64,000 nt of DNA from Sinorhizobium sp. B11 (GTDB lineage Bacteria > Pseudomonadota > Alphaproteobacteria > Rhizobiales > Rhizobiaceae), in NCBI GenBank assembly GCA_039725955.1, contig CP091034.1, positions 1,612,001 through 1,676,000 on the forward strand. Reading direction: 5' to 3'. Both the position numbers and the translations under genes were made by a program. Below the pieces are notes generated by a model. That model was not told where the DNA came from. It made no database searches and saw only the letters and a list, made by a program, of their open reading frames with translations. This document shows positions 8,865 through 16,585 of the stretch, piece by piece (positions within the stretch are counted from its first letter, which is position 1; each line of letters begins with the position of its first letter).

Positions 8865-9008
8865 TTAGCGGAACGAGCGGGATGCGATGCCGCGGATGTC
8901 GTAACGGCTCACACCGATATCGGCGAGCGTCTGGTTGGACAGGTTGCCAAGTTCGTTGAGCGTACGGCGGTAGCTAATCCAGCTCTTTGCAATGCGGATC
9001 GGGTTCAT
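8865..9008 (-). CDS. DUF1127 small basic protein
   Basis: A 47-residue protein beginning MNPIRIAKSWISYRRTLNEL and ending in the DUF1127 core LADIGVSRYDIRGIA. A longer frame extends upstream, but GAGG sits 6 bases before the ATG at 9008 and the family is normally 45-50 residues. DUF1127 proteins are small Arg-rich proteins of alphaproteobacteria, some of which bind RNA and are induced by stress (CcaF1 of Rhodobacter). A second copy is encoded 294 bases upstream on the same strand, and each has its own terminator. Confidence 0.85.
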   Translation of the reverse strand: MNPIRIAKSWISYRRTLNELGNLSNQTLADIGVSRYDIRGIASRSFR

Positions 9009-9229
9009 GGTTTTTTCCTCGGATGTCTTGTGCAGGCGGCGGGTATCGCCGTTGCTGCGGTTGACATCTATATAGTCGAGGTCCCGCTTTTTGTGCAGTG
9101 CAAATAAAAGGCGTCTGCTATGCAAATGTGCAGTCTGATGCTCGCAAATTATGCAGCGCGCGATTTTTGAGCGCGCCAGAAATTAACACTTTCGCAACCT
9201 TTGCGGCAGCGAGTGTAGTGCGCAAAAAG

Positions 9230-9261
9230 AAAACGCCCGCTGCGGGAGCAGCAGGCGTTTT
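9230..9261 (-). terminator. Terminator of the second DUF1127 gene
   Basis: A long hairpin (AAAACGCC ... GGCGTTTT arms, interior GCTGC/GCAGC with a TCCC loop on the minus strand) followed on the minus strand by CTTTTTG. It lies directly beyond the CCTCCC-loop hairpin at 9273-9289 and should end the DUF1127 transcript. Confidence 0.8.
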
Positions 9262-9272
9262 GGGAAGGCAAT

Positions 9273-9289
9273 CTGCTTGGGAGGAGCAG
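9273..9289 (-). ncRNA. Single cuckoo-type hairpin in the DUF1127 3' UTR
   Basis: CTGCT / AGCAG stem whose minus-strand loop reads CCTCCCA. It lies 13 bases after the DUF1127 stop codon and before the terminator. Hairpins with an anti-Shine-Dalgarno CCUCC loop processed from DUF1127 transcripts define the cuckoo/CcsR sRNA family of alphaproteobacteria. This copy has a shorter loop motif than the array at 9882-9983. Confidence 0.5.
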
Positions 9290-9302
9290 CGATTACCTGT
9301 AC

Positions 9303-9449
9303 TTAGCGGGTGGCAGCTTCGCGAGCAACGCGATGGATGTCCGAACGGTCGATACCGAGGTCATGCAATTCGCGGTTGGTCATGCGGCCGAGTTCAGTAA
9401 CGGTCTGACGATACTTGCGCCAGTTATTGAAAGAGCGAGAGAAGTTCAT
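9303..9449 (-). CDS. DUF1127 small basic protein, second copy
   Basis: A 48-residue protein (begins MNFSRSFNNWRKYRQTVTEL, ends VAREAATR) with the DUF1127 core LHDLGIDRSDIHRVA. AGGAAAGGGG lies just upstream of the ATG at 9449. It has four Arg-x-x-Arg-like clusters and no Cys. Its 3' UTR carries a CCTCCC-loop hairpin and then a strong terminator, the arrangement described for DUF1127-sRNA operons. It is clearly homologous to the copy at 8865-9008 but not nearly identical, so the duplication is old. Confidence 0.85.
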   Translation of the reverse strand: MNFSRSFNNWRKYRQTVTELGRMTNRELHDLGIDRSDIHRVAREAATR

Positions 9450-9869
9450 GTTAATCCCCTTTCCTAGGGCTTGATCCTGCCAGCAGCCATCTCTTCGGCG
9501 CTGACCTCTATTTGATGACCAGAATATATGTTGCGCCGCGAAGAACTAACAGAGACAACATTTCAATCCACCTATGCATGATTCGCAGAGCTCTGGCTGT
9601 GATTTACAAGCTTTGGCCATTTTCTGGTCAATGAATAGGCAGAATGATTTTTCGCTGATCACCCGGCTTTTGCGAATTGATATTTGGTCCGCGTGCCTGC
9701 TTGCGGGAAGTCTTTTCTCCCGGGAACGCCGTCCTGAAAATCCGTGACACCAGATCGCTGCGTATCAGCGTCGATGTTGCCCGCCCCGCTTTGCCGACCG
9801 TGCTTAACGAATGCTTGACGATGATTCTCGTGAAAGCCTGAGAAGTCAGGATGCTAATCGTTTAACCAT
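9450..9869. other. Intergenic region upstream of the second DUF1127 gene
   Basis: No coding potential that I can support. It holds the upstream region and presumably the promoter of the DUF1127 gene at 9449. AT-rich patches are present around 9520-9680, but I could not pick a convincing -35/-10 pair. Confidence 0.4.
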
Positions 9870-9985
9870 ACGTTAAACAAAACGCCCACCGGGGGAGGAT
9901 CCGGTGGGCGTCATGATGGTGACTGGCAACTGGGAGGAGGAGTGTTGCCAGTCTATCGCAGGGCGCTGGGAGGAGGAGTGCGCGT
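9870..9985 (-). ncRNA. Array of three CCTCCTCC-loop hairpins (cuckoo/CcsR-type sRNAs) with terminator
   Basis: Read on the minus strand, three stem-loops follow one another. First, 9963-9983 has GCGC arms and a 13-nt loop. Second, 9922-9952 has 9-bp arms (ACTGGCAAC/GTTGCCAGT) and exactly the same 13-nt loop, ACTCCTCCTCCCA. Third, 9882-9911 has 11-bp arms and the loop ATCCTCCC, and runs into TTTTGTTT, making it an intrinsic terminator. Exposed CCUCCUCC in a loop is complementary to Shine-Dalgarno sequences and is the hallmark of the alphaproteobacterial cuckoo RNA family (CcsR1-4 in Rhodobacter). No DUF1127 gene lies directly upstream; the nearest is the one at 9303-9449, downstream on the same strand. 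The region between 9986 and 10305 has further small inverted repeats (10001-10015) but no gene I can support. Confidence 0.7.
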
Positions 9986-10305
9986 CTGCGAATCTCGTCA
10001 CGGACATATGGTCCGCGGGCATCCGGAAAACCGGGCCGGGGCGCCATCCCCGTGCTTCGATATCAAGTTAAATAGTATGACTTTTGATGATTTTGCAGTG
10101 CAATATATTCATGAGGGCTATGCGGTTCATGCATGCCTCTTTGTAGTGGTTGTATATTAGCAATGGTGCGGTTAGTGTTTCGTTAATGCCTGATCCAATT
10201 TAGACCAGTGAGGAACTTGTACTTTTGAAATACCGGCATTTCCGTGCGGCGATCCTGCGCTATAAATGCAGAAGCCGAAATTGGCGGGTCGATGCGGGGT
10301 AGGGC

Positions 10306-11424
10306 ATGTATCGCGGCAGGTTGGAGCGGGATTTCTCTCTCTGGGTGGAGAAGGGGCTTCTTGAGGAAGGTACGGCCAGGACGCTGCTGGCCGAATACGA
10401 CGCGCGTCCGGCAAGTTTCAGTCTCGGCCGCGTGCTGATGGGATTGGCGGCCCTACTGCTCGGAGCTGCCCTTTTGCTTCTTGTCGCTTCGAACTGGGAG
10501 TACATCCCGCGCCTCGTTCGTGTCGGCCTGATGCTGGCGCTCATCTGGGCGGTGCACATCGGCGCTGCACTCCTTCTTATGCGCGGGGCGCAGGCGACGG
10601 CGAGCGGCCTGCTCATTATCGGTGCGCTGAGCTTCGGCGGTGCCATATCGCTCACCGGCCAGATGTATCATCTCTCCGGCGACGAACAGGTGGTCATGTA
10701 TCTCTGGTTCGCTGTTGCGACCGTTTCAGCCATCCTTTTCCGCTCGGCCGCCGTGACCGTAGTCGCAGGTTTTCTCTCCTGGGCCTCCTTTGCCGTCTAC
10801 CTCGAGAATTTCGACACGCGCTGGTTCGGCTTCGGTCCTTATGCGCCGCTTGTCATGGCGGCTGTCATCATCGGGCTCGTGCGCTTCACAGGCGCTGCCC
10901 GGGCGCGCCATCTCGCCTATCTGCTGGTGGTCGGCTGGCTCGCATGGCTTTATATGATGACGGAGGAAATATCCGTGGCGATCGTCTTCGCCGTTCTCGG
11001 CATGCTGGCCTTCTTGCTGACTGCCTTGCCCGTCCGCCCGATTTCCTCGCTCGTCAGAACCGCGGGTGCAGCCCCGGCCTTCTATAGTTTCCTCGTCGCC
11101 CTCATGGGATTGCTCCTGCTCCATATCGAAATGGATGAAGGCGGACGTATGGTGGTGATTGGCCTGCTGACGCTGGCTGCCGCCATTGTGGCGCTCGTGC
11201 TGCATGGCCGGGATAATGGAGCGGTGCGCTATCTGGCCTATGGCGCTTTCGCCGCCGAGATGCTGTACCTCGCCTCGGTAACGGTTGGGACGATCTTGGG
11301 CACGTCGAGCCTCTTCCTTTTCTCGGGCCTGGTGGTCGCTGCCGTGGCCTGGGTCGTCATCCGCCTGGAAAGGCGCTTCGCGTCTGGGCCAGGATCCGTC
11401 GAGGCAGGGGAGGAACGCGCATGA
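10306..11424 (+). CDS. DUF2157 multispanning membrane protein
   Basis: A 372-residue protein with the DUF2157 N-terminal region (FSLWVEKGLLEEGTARTLLAEY) followed by about ten hydrophobic helices from residue 45 to near the end. DUF2157 proteins are inner-membrane proteins of unknown role, usually paired with a GDYXXLXY-domain protein, and that is the case here. The next gene begins 4 bases inside this one (ATGA overlap), so translation is probably coupled. Confidence 0.88.
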   Translation: MYRGRLERDFSLWVEKGLLEEGTARTLLAEYDARPASFSLGRVLMGLAALLLGAALLLLVASNWEYIPRLVRVGLMLALIWAVHIGAALLLMRGAQATASGLLIIGALSFGGAISLTGQMYHLSGDEQVVMYLWFAVATVSAILFRSAAVTVVAGFLSWASFAVYLENFDTRWFGFGPYAPLVMAAVIIGLVRFTGAARARHLAYLLVVGWLAWLYMMTEEISVAIVFAVLGMLAFLLTALPVRPISSLVRTAGAAPAFYSFLVALMGLLLLHIEMDEGGRMVVIGLLTLAAAIVALVLHGRDNGAVRYLAYGAFAAEMLYLASVTVGTILGTSSLFLFSGLVVAAVAWVVIRLERRFASGPGSVEAGEERA

Positions 11425-12011
11425 GCTTCGCCTTCGCACGACTGCAAACCGGCCGCTTCTATCTTGTTGCCGCAATCCTCGTCGCCGGCCTGCAGACGCT
11501 GATCCTCGGCTACATTATCCAGAGCCGTGCCTCTATCCTCGCAAGCGGTACCGAAGTCTTGCTGAAGACGGCTCCGGTTGATCCGCGCGATTTCCTGCGC
11601 GGCGACTACGTCGTGCTGAACTACGACATATCGTCGGTCCCTGTCTCGACAGTCACCGGCGGCATTCCGGCGGAAGCCGGCGAGCAGACCCTGTGGGTGC
11701 GCCTCAGACGCCAGCCCGATGGATTCTGGGGCATTGTCGAATCGTCATTCGCCAAATTGCCGGCGGCATCGGATACAGTCGTCCTGCGCAGCCTGCCTTT
11801 CTATAGCTATGGTCCCGGTAGCGGCGAAACCATCCGCGTCGAATACGGGATAGAGCGCTATTACGTGCCGGAAGGCGAAGGCAAGCCGCTGGAGGAGGCC
11901 CGCAACGAGGGCGTCGTTTCGATCGCCGCCAGCGTTTCCTCCTCCGGTGCAGCGCAGATCCGTAGCCTCGTCGTGGACGGCAAGCCGGCCTATGAAGAGC
12001 CTCTCTATTGA
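11421..12011 (+). CDS. GDYXXLXY domain-containing membrane-anchored protein
   Basis: A 196-residue protein with an N-terminal membrane helix (about residues 13-33) and the diagnostic GDYVVLNY motif at residues 61-68, followed by a beta-rich extracytoplasmic domain. The family name comes from that motif, and its biochemical role is unknown. It overlaps the DUF2157 gene by 4 bases. That two-gene pairing recurs widely in bacteria and suggests the proteins work together in the inner membrane. Confidence 0.9.
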   Translation: MSFAFARLQTGRFYLVAAILVAGLQTLILGYIIQSRASILASGTEVLLKTAPVDPRDFLRGDYVVLNYDISSVPVSTVTGGIPAEAGEQTLWVRLRRQPDGFWGIVESSFAKLPAASDTVVLRSLPFYSYGPGSGETIRVEYGIERYYVPEGEGKPLEEARNEGVVSIAASVSSSGAAQIRSLVVDGKPAYEEPLY

Positions 12012-12082
12012 GAGCCGGCATGGATGGCGGGAACGATGTGATTTTGGCCGAAAATCCCTGTCATTTGCCGTTCATTTTTCCT

Positions 12083-12110
12083 TTGCCTGTTCTAAATCGG
12101 GTGTTATAGA
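12083..12110 (+). promoter_or_regulatory. Candidate sigma-70 promoter of tRNA-Leu
   Basis: TTGCCT, 16-bp spacer, TATAGA, followed by a GC-rich GACGCCGCGC discriminator about 50 bases before the tRNA. Chosen by eye from spacing and position. Confidence 0.45.
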
Positions 12111-12165
12111 GACGCCGCGCTCCGGAAGGCCTCATGCGCAGGCATATGCATGCGGTTTTGCGAAC

Positions 12166-12250
<85 letters not shown>

Positions 12251-12437
12251 AGCTGCCTTGCAGGGCGGGAGGACTGGAACTCGGTTGTCCCGGATACCCG
12301 GAAAGCGAGTGCAGTTCCGCTTAAGGCGGAACGAACAGGAATTGAGAAAAAGCCACGCGCGGCAGTTGGCCGGCGTCGTGCTCACCGAAACGAACGGCGT
12401 CTGGGCACGGCCGCCACGGAAATGAAGGTAGGAAGAC

Positions 12438-13931
12438 ATGCAGGTTACCGAAACGCTCGCTGAAGGGCTGAAGCGCGAAATCAAGGTCGTTATCCCGGCC
12501 AAGGACATGGAAAACAAGCTGAACGAGCGCCTTGCCGACGTGAAGGACAAGGTTCGCATCAACGGCTTCCGTCCGGGCAAGGTTCCGGCCGCTCACCTCA
12601 AGAAGGTTTATGGCAAGTCCATCATGGTCGACCTCGTCAACGAGATCGTCCGCGACCAGCCGACGCAGATCCTGTCGAGCCGTGGTGAAAAGTCGGCGAC
12701 CCAGCCGGAAATCGATATGACGGAAGACCAGGCCGAGGTCGAAAAGATCCTCGCTGCCCAGCAGGATTTTGAGTTCACGCTCTCCTACGAAGTTCTCCCG
12801 CCGATCGAACTGAAGTCCAACAAGGGCATCAAGGTCACGCGCGAAGTCGTTGACATCTCCGACGACGAAGTCAACGAGCAGGTTCTCAAGGTCGCTGAAA
12901 GCGCCCGCGACTATGCCGAAAAGAAGGGCAAGGCCGCCAACGGCGACCGCGTCAAGATGGACTATGTCGGCAAGGTCGACGGCGTTGCCTTCGACGGCGG
13001 CACCGATCAGGACGCTGAACTGGTTCTCGGTTCCGGCCGTTTCATCCCGGGCTTCGAAGACCAGCTCGTCGGCGCCAAGGCTGGCGATGAGAAGACCATC
13101 AACGTAACCTTCCCGGCCGACTATCCGGCCAAGAACCTCGCTGGCGCGGAAGCCACCTTCGACGTCACCGTCAAGGAAGTTGCTGCTCCGGCCGACGTTG
13201 AAATCAACGACGAACTTGCCAAGAAGCTCGGTCTCGAATCGGCTGACCGTCTCAAGGAAATCGTCCGCGGCCAGATCGAATCCCAGTACGGTTCGCTGAC
13301 GCGCCAGAAGCTGAAGCGCCAGATCCTCGACCAGCTTGACGAACTCTACAAGTTCGAAACTCCGTCCAAGCTCGTCGAAGCCGAATATAACGGCATCTGG
13401 AACCAGGTCAGCAATGACCTCGCCCAGTCCGGCAAGACCTTCGAAGACGAAGACACGACCGAAGAGAAGGCTCGCGAAGAGTACCAGAAGCTCGCCGAGC
13501 GCCGCGTTCGCCTCGGTCTTGTTCTCTCCGAAATCGGCGAAAAGGCCGGCGTCGAAGTCAGCGAAGACGAAATGCAGCGCGCGGTCTACGAACAGCTGCG
13601 CCAGTATCCGGGCCAGGAAAAGCAGATCCTTGAGTTCTTCCGCAGCCAGCCGGGTGCCGCCGCCTCGATCCGCGCTCCGATCTTCGAAGAAAAGGTCATC
13701 GACCACCTGCTGACCGAAATCGACGTCACCGACAAGAAGGTGACCAAGGAAGAACTGCTCGCCGACGAAGAAGGCGAAGCTTCTGAAAAGGCTGACACCA
13801 AGAAGGCTGCGCCGAAGAAGAAGGCTGCCGCCAAGACGGAAGCTGCTGCAGACGCTGCTGAAGGCGAAGAAGCTGCTCCGAAGAAGAAGGCTGCTCCGAA
13901 GAAGAAGGCTTCCGAGGACAGCGCCGAATAA
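12438..13931 (+). CDS. tig: Trigger factor with long Lys/Ala-rich tail
   Basis: A 497-residue ribosome-bound chaperone and peptidyl-prolyl isomerase. The ribosome-docking signature GFRPGKVP is near residues 44-51, the FKBP-type PPIase domain is around 155-245 (MDYVGKVDGVAFDGGT), and the helical chaperone arms follow. AGGAAG precedes the ATG. The last 60 or so residues form a low-complexity tail with repeated APKKKAA units, absent from the 432-residue E. coli protein. Such extensions are usual in rhizobial trigger factors but vary in length. A strong terminator follows. Confidence 0.97.
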   Translation: MQVTETLAEGLKREIKVVIPAKDMENKLNERLADVKDKVRINGFRPGKVPAAHLKKVYGKSIMVDLVNEIVRDQPTQILSSRGEKSATQPEIDMTEDQAEVEKILAAQQDFEFTLSYEVLPPIELKSNKGIKVTREVVDISDDEVNEQVLKVAESARDYAEKKGKAANGDRVKMDYVGKVDGVAFDGGTDQDAELVLGSGRFIPGFEDQLVGAKAGDEKTINVTFPADYPAKNLAGAEATFDVTVKEVAAPADVEINDELAKKLGLESADRLKEIVRGQIESQYGSLTRQKLKRQILDQLDELYKFETPSKLVEAEYNGIWNQVSNDLAQSGKTFEDEDTTEEKAREEYQKLAERRVRLGLVLSEIGEKAGVEVSEDEMQRAVYEQLRQYPGQEKQILEFFRSQPGAAASIRAPIFEEKVIDHLLTEIDVTDKKVTKEELLADEEGEASEKADTKKAAPKKKAAAKTEAAADAAEGEEAAPKKKAAPKKKASEDSAE

Positions 13932-13958
13932 TCGGTTTTTCCGGACTGAAATTCGAAA

Positions 13959-13990
13959 GGCCCCGCCGACGTGCGGGGCCTTTTCTTTTT
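13959..13990 (+). terminator. Intrinsic terminator of tig
   Basis: GGCCCCGC / GCGGGGCC stem, 6-nt loop, then TTTTCTTTTT, 27 bases after the tig stop codon. Confidence 0.9.
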
Positions 13991-14400
13991 GATCGTGTCA
14001 AGATCGTCGAATTCCTGGATATTCTGCAAATGGCCGAGGTTGGCCAGATCATTCAAATTGCTTAAGCCAGAATAAAGGTCGGATTCTTACGGCTTCGGCT
14101 TGTTTGGCAACGAGTGATAGCCAATTCAGTTTCGGTTCGGCAGGCGGCGCGTGACCGCATCTGAATACGCAGCGCTGTCAATATCGCCGGCCGCCGCACT
14201 CCGCGAGTCTATGGGCGACGAGATGCTGGGACGAACAACAGCGCGCCTTTGCTTTGCCGATTGGATGATATAGAGGCTGAGGCAGGACGCGACCGCCATT
14301 AACTTAAGAATGGGGTCGGGCGGCAGATTGACGTCACGTCGCTGCCACGAGATCACGTGGCCGTTCTCTCTCGATCGCTCAATCGTAGCTAGTACCACGC
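13991..14400. other. Intergenic region without a supported gene
   Basis: Several short open frames exist, including one of 107 codons on the minus strand whose N-terminus lies in the repeat at 14401-14490. None has a ribosome-binding site or a recognisable product. I see no RNA gene here. Confidence 0.4.
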
Positions 14401-14490
14401 CGGCCCGAAAATCGGAGTCGATTCTCGGGAAGCTCAATGGTTGGTTCAACGAGTTAAAGCGCCCCTGGTGCGTCCGGATGGACGCACGGT
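14401..14490 (-). repeat. RIME-like intergenic mosaic element, copy A
   Basis: On the minus strand this reads a GTGCGTCC-(4 nt)-GGACGCAC hairpin (14468-14487), a spacer with TTTAACTCGTTGAA, then CCGAGAATCGACTCCGATTTTC-type sequence near 14401-14432. The same modules in the same order are seen at 28636-28736 and in part at 50515-50597. Rhizobium-specific intergenic mosaic elements have this palindromic, modular form. Confidence 0.75.
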
Positions 14491-14493
14491 ACT

Positions 14494-16275
14494 CTAGACA
14501 GCCTTGCGTGAGTGGGTCAGTTCCGCGACCTTCTTGATATGGCTGACGGCAGCGGTGCCACCAGCCGTCTTTGTGAAGAGGTCGAGAACATCTTCGTCAT
14601 CATCGGCAACGGGTGTCAGAGCCTTGTCCATGTAGCTTTTGGCAGCGACATCGCGGGCGATAAAGAAAGCCGAAATGCTAAGCTTGATGATCGTGCCGGC
14701 AAGTGAGAGATGCTTGCGGGCGGTGTCGAAGGCAAAGCGCGGCCAGAACAGCAGGGGATGCTCGCGCTTCAGGCCGGGGCGACGTTCTGAAGGATGCTTC
14801 AGGCGAACAAGGCCGCTCTGCAGCGGATGAACGTTCTCAAGTGGCACGGTGGTCGCAAACGAGACCAGCACCTTGACGAGGCTGCTGAGCTTGATGCCGG
14901 TTGCCGCGCCGCGCCGCAGCAGGGTCTTCATATGCTCAGGCGAGTAGTAGAGCGACCAGGCCTCCTGATAGATATCTTCCCACTCCTTCTTGCTCATCTT
15001 CGGATGAGCCGTGCAGACATGCTCGACATCGTAGATATTGAGATCGGCGTCCATCTCGACGCCCTTCTTCCAGAGAACCTGATGGTCCTCGGAGCCGGGC
15101 AGTGGTGTCAGAACGAAGAATTCGATGACGTCGAGCGGCAGCTCTTCCTGAATGATCTTGATATCGCGGCGGATCGATTCCGGCGTGTCTGCCGGGAAGC
15201 CCAGAATATAGCCGGCAAGCGTCATGATGCCCTGTGCCTTCCAGGCCAGCAGCATCTTGCGATATTCGGTGATCTTGTTCTGGTTCTTCTTGGCGGCGGT
15301 CAGATTATCAGGATTGACGTTTTCCAGGCCGATGAAGACACGGGTGACGCCGGCGCGTTTCGACTTTTCGATGAAGTTCGGGATCTTGTGGCAGAGCGTG
15401 TCCACCTGGATCATCAGGCCGAGCGGAATGCCATCCTTTTCCCTGAGTTCGATCAGGCGGTCGAAGATCGCTTCCCAATCCTTGTTGCGGGCGAAGTTGT
15501 CGTCGGTGATGAAGAACTTATGGATGCCCTGCGCCCAGTTCATCCGCACCAGCCGTTCGACATCGTCAGCGGATCGAAAACGCGACTTGCGGCCCTGCAC
15601 GTTGATAATCGTGCAGAAGGAACATTGATAGGGGCAGCCGCGGCCGGCATCGAAACTGGTGCTGAGGCCGAGCGTGCGCTGGATATTGTCCTTCGGCAGG
15701 AAGGGCACCGGCGTGCCGCCGATGCCGGGAAGGTCGTTCATGAAATTGTAGAGCGGCTTCAGTTCGCCGGCTACTGCATCGCGCAGCACCATCTCCAGCC
15801 GCCCCTCGGCCTCGCCGGCAAACATGGAAATACCCATCTTGCGGCATTCCTCGAGGCCGATCGCGTCGCCGTCGAGCATCGACAGGCATCCCGAGATGTG
15901 AAAGCCACCCATCGAAACCGGCAATCCGGCATCGCGGAAGGGGCGGGCGATGTCGAGTGCGCGGGGGTACTGATTGGATTGGACGCCGATCAGCGCGATC
16001 ATTCCGAAATTGTCGTTGCGTTTGAACTGCGCCAGGATCGCTGCGAAGTCGATGCGCGTATTGGTCTCGTCGATGACGGTAATGTCGATTGCCGTATCGG
16101 CGCCCAATATTTGCCGCTCGGCACAGTCAGCGGCGATCCCGTAAATGGCCGCCAGCGAATTGGAGGGAATCATCGCCCGCCACCAGCGGATCACGTAGCC
16201 GTCGTCATCATAGTGCGACGGCTTTATCAGGATAAGTTGAAACCGCCTGCGAGCAGTCTCTGAAATGTGGGCCAA
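14494..16275 (-). CDS. B12-binding-type radical SAM protein, function unknown
   Basis: A 593-residue protein. The first 190 residues look like a cobalamin-binding Rossmann-like domain of the BchE/MagE class (GVQSNQYPRALDIARPFRDAGLPVSMGGFH). The radical SAM cluster motif CPYQCSFC follows, with Cys214, Cys218 and Cys221, then the remaining barrel with GLENVNPDNL and AGYILGFPADTPES. No C-terminal partner domain is obvious. The start is TTG at 16275 with only a weak AAAGAT upstream; other starts would lose part of the domain. Relatives include hopanoid and chlorophyll methyltransferases and cyclases, but no such pathway genes are nearby, so the substrate is open. Confidence 0.82.
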   Translation of the reverse strand: MAHISETARRRFQLILIKPSHYDDDGYVIRWWRAMIPSNSLAAIYGIAADCAERQILGADTAIDITVIDETNTRIDFAAILAQFKRNDNFGMIALIGVQSNQYPRALDIARPFRDAGLPVSMGGFHISGCLSMLDGDAIGLEECRKMGISMFAGEAEGRLEMVLRDAVAGELKPLYNFMNDLPGIGGTPVPFLPKDNIQRTLGLSTSFDAGRGCPYQCSFCTIINVQGRKSRFRSADDVERLVRMNWAQGIHKFFITDDNFARNKDWEAIFDRLIELREKDGIPLGLMIQVDTLCHKIPNFIEKSKRAGVTRVFIGLENVNPDNLTAAKKNQNKITEYRKMLLAWKAQGIMTLAGYILGFPADTPESIRRDIKIIQEELPLDVIEFFVLTPLPGSEDHQVLWKKGVEMDADLNIYDVEHVCTAHPKMSKKEWEDIYQEAWSLYYSPEHMKTLLRRGAATGIKLSSLVKVLVSFATTVPLENVHPLQSGLVRLKHPSERRPGLKREHPLLFWPRFAFDTARKHLSLAGTIIKLSISAFFIARDVAAKSYMDKALTPVADDDEDVLDLFTKTAGGTAAVSHIKKVAELTHSRKAV

Positions 16276-16585
16276 AATATTATCTTTCGTTTTTGGCTGC
16301 GGACCGGTCCTTGGTGGCGTCGCAGGCTAGTCTAAGACATGGATTTCATGCTGTCGAAAGGCGCGCACCATACTTGGGAAGGCAACAGACAAAACGCAAT
16401 AGAACGCCCCCCGGTGCGAACAGCTCGAACTTTACCAATATCTTTTGACATAGGATATAGGCAGTTTGCAGGCCTCATATCAGACTACCACAGGATGTGC
16501 ACATGTTAGCGTCATCGAGAAAAGGCCTGCAGATGCGGGGATGTCACACCTCGATGCTAACGTGGTTGGTCTCCGCTTTGCGTTC
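16276..16585. other. Intergenic region without a supported gene
   Basis: 310 bases between two minus-strand genes. It should contain the upstream region of the radical SAM gene. No convincing ORF, hairpin or repeat was found. Confidence 0.4.

Noticed and set aside
9862..10047. 61-codon minus-strand open frame over the hairpin array
   Set aside because: It reads through three hairpins and a terminator; low-complexity Leu/Pro product; the RNA structures explain the sequence better.
12321..13706. 461-codon minus-strand open frame
   Set aside because: Exactly antisense to tig; a by-product of strong codon bias in the Lys/Glu-rich coding strand. No ribosome-binding site.
14126..14449. 107-codon minus-strand open frame
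   Set aside because: Its N-terminus lies in a RIME-like repeat, there is no ribosome-binding site and the product has no recognisable feature.
14794..16263. 489-codon plus-strand open frame
   Set aside because: Antisense shadow of the radical SAM gene, whose motifs are unambiguous.
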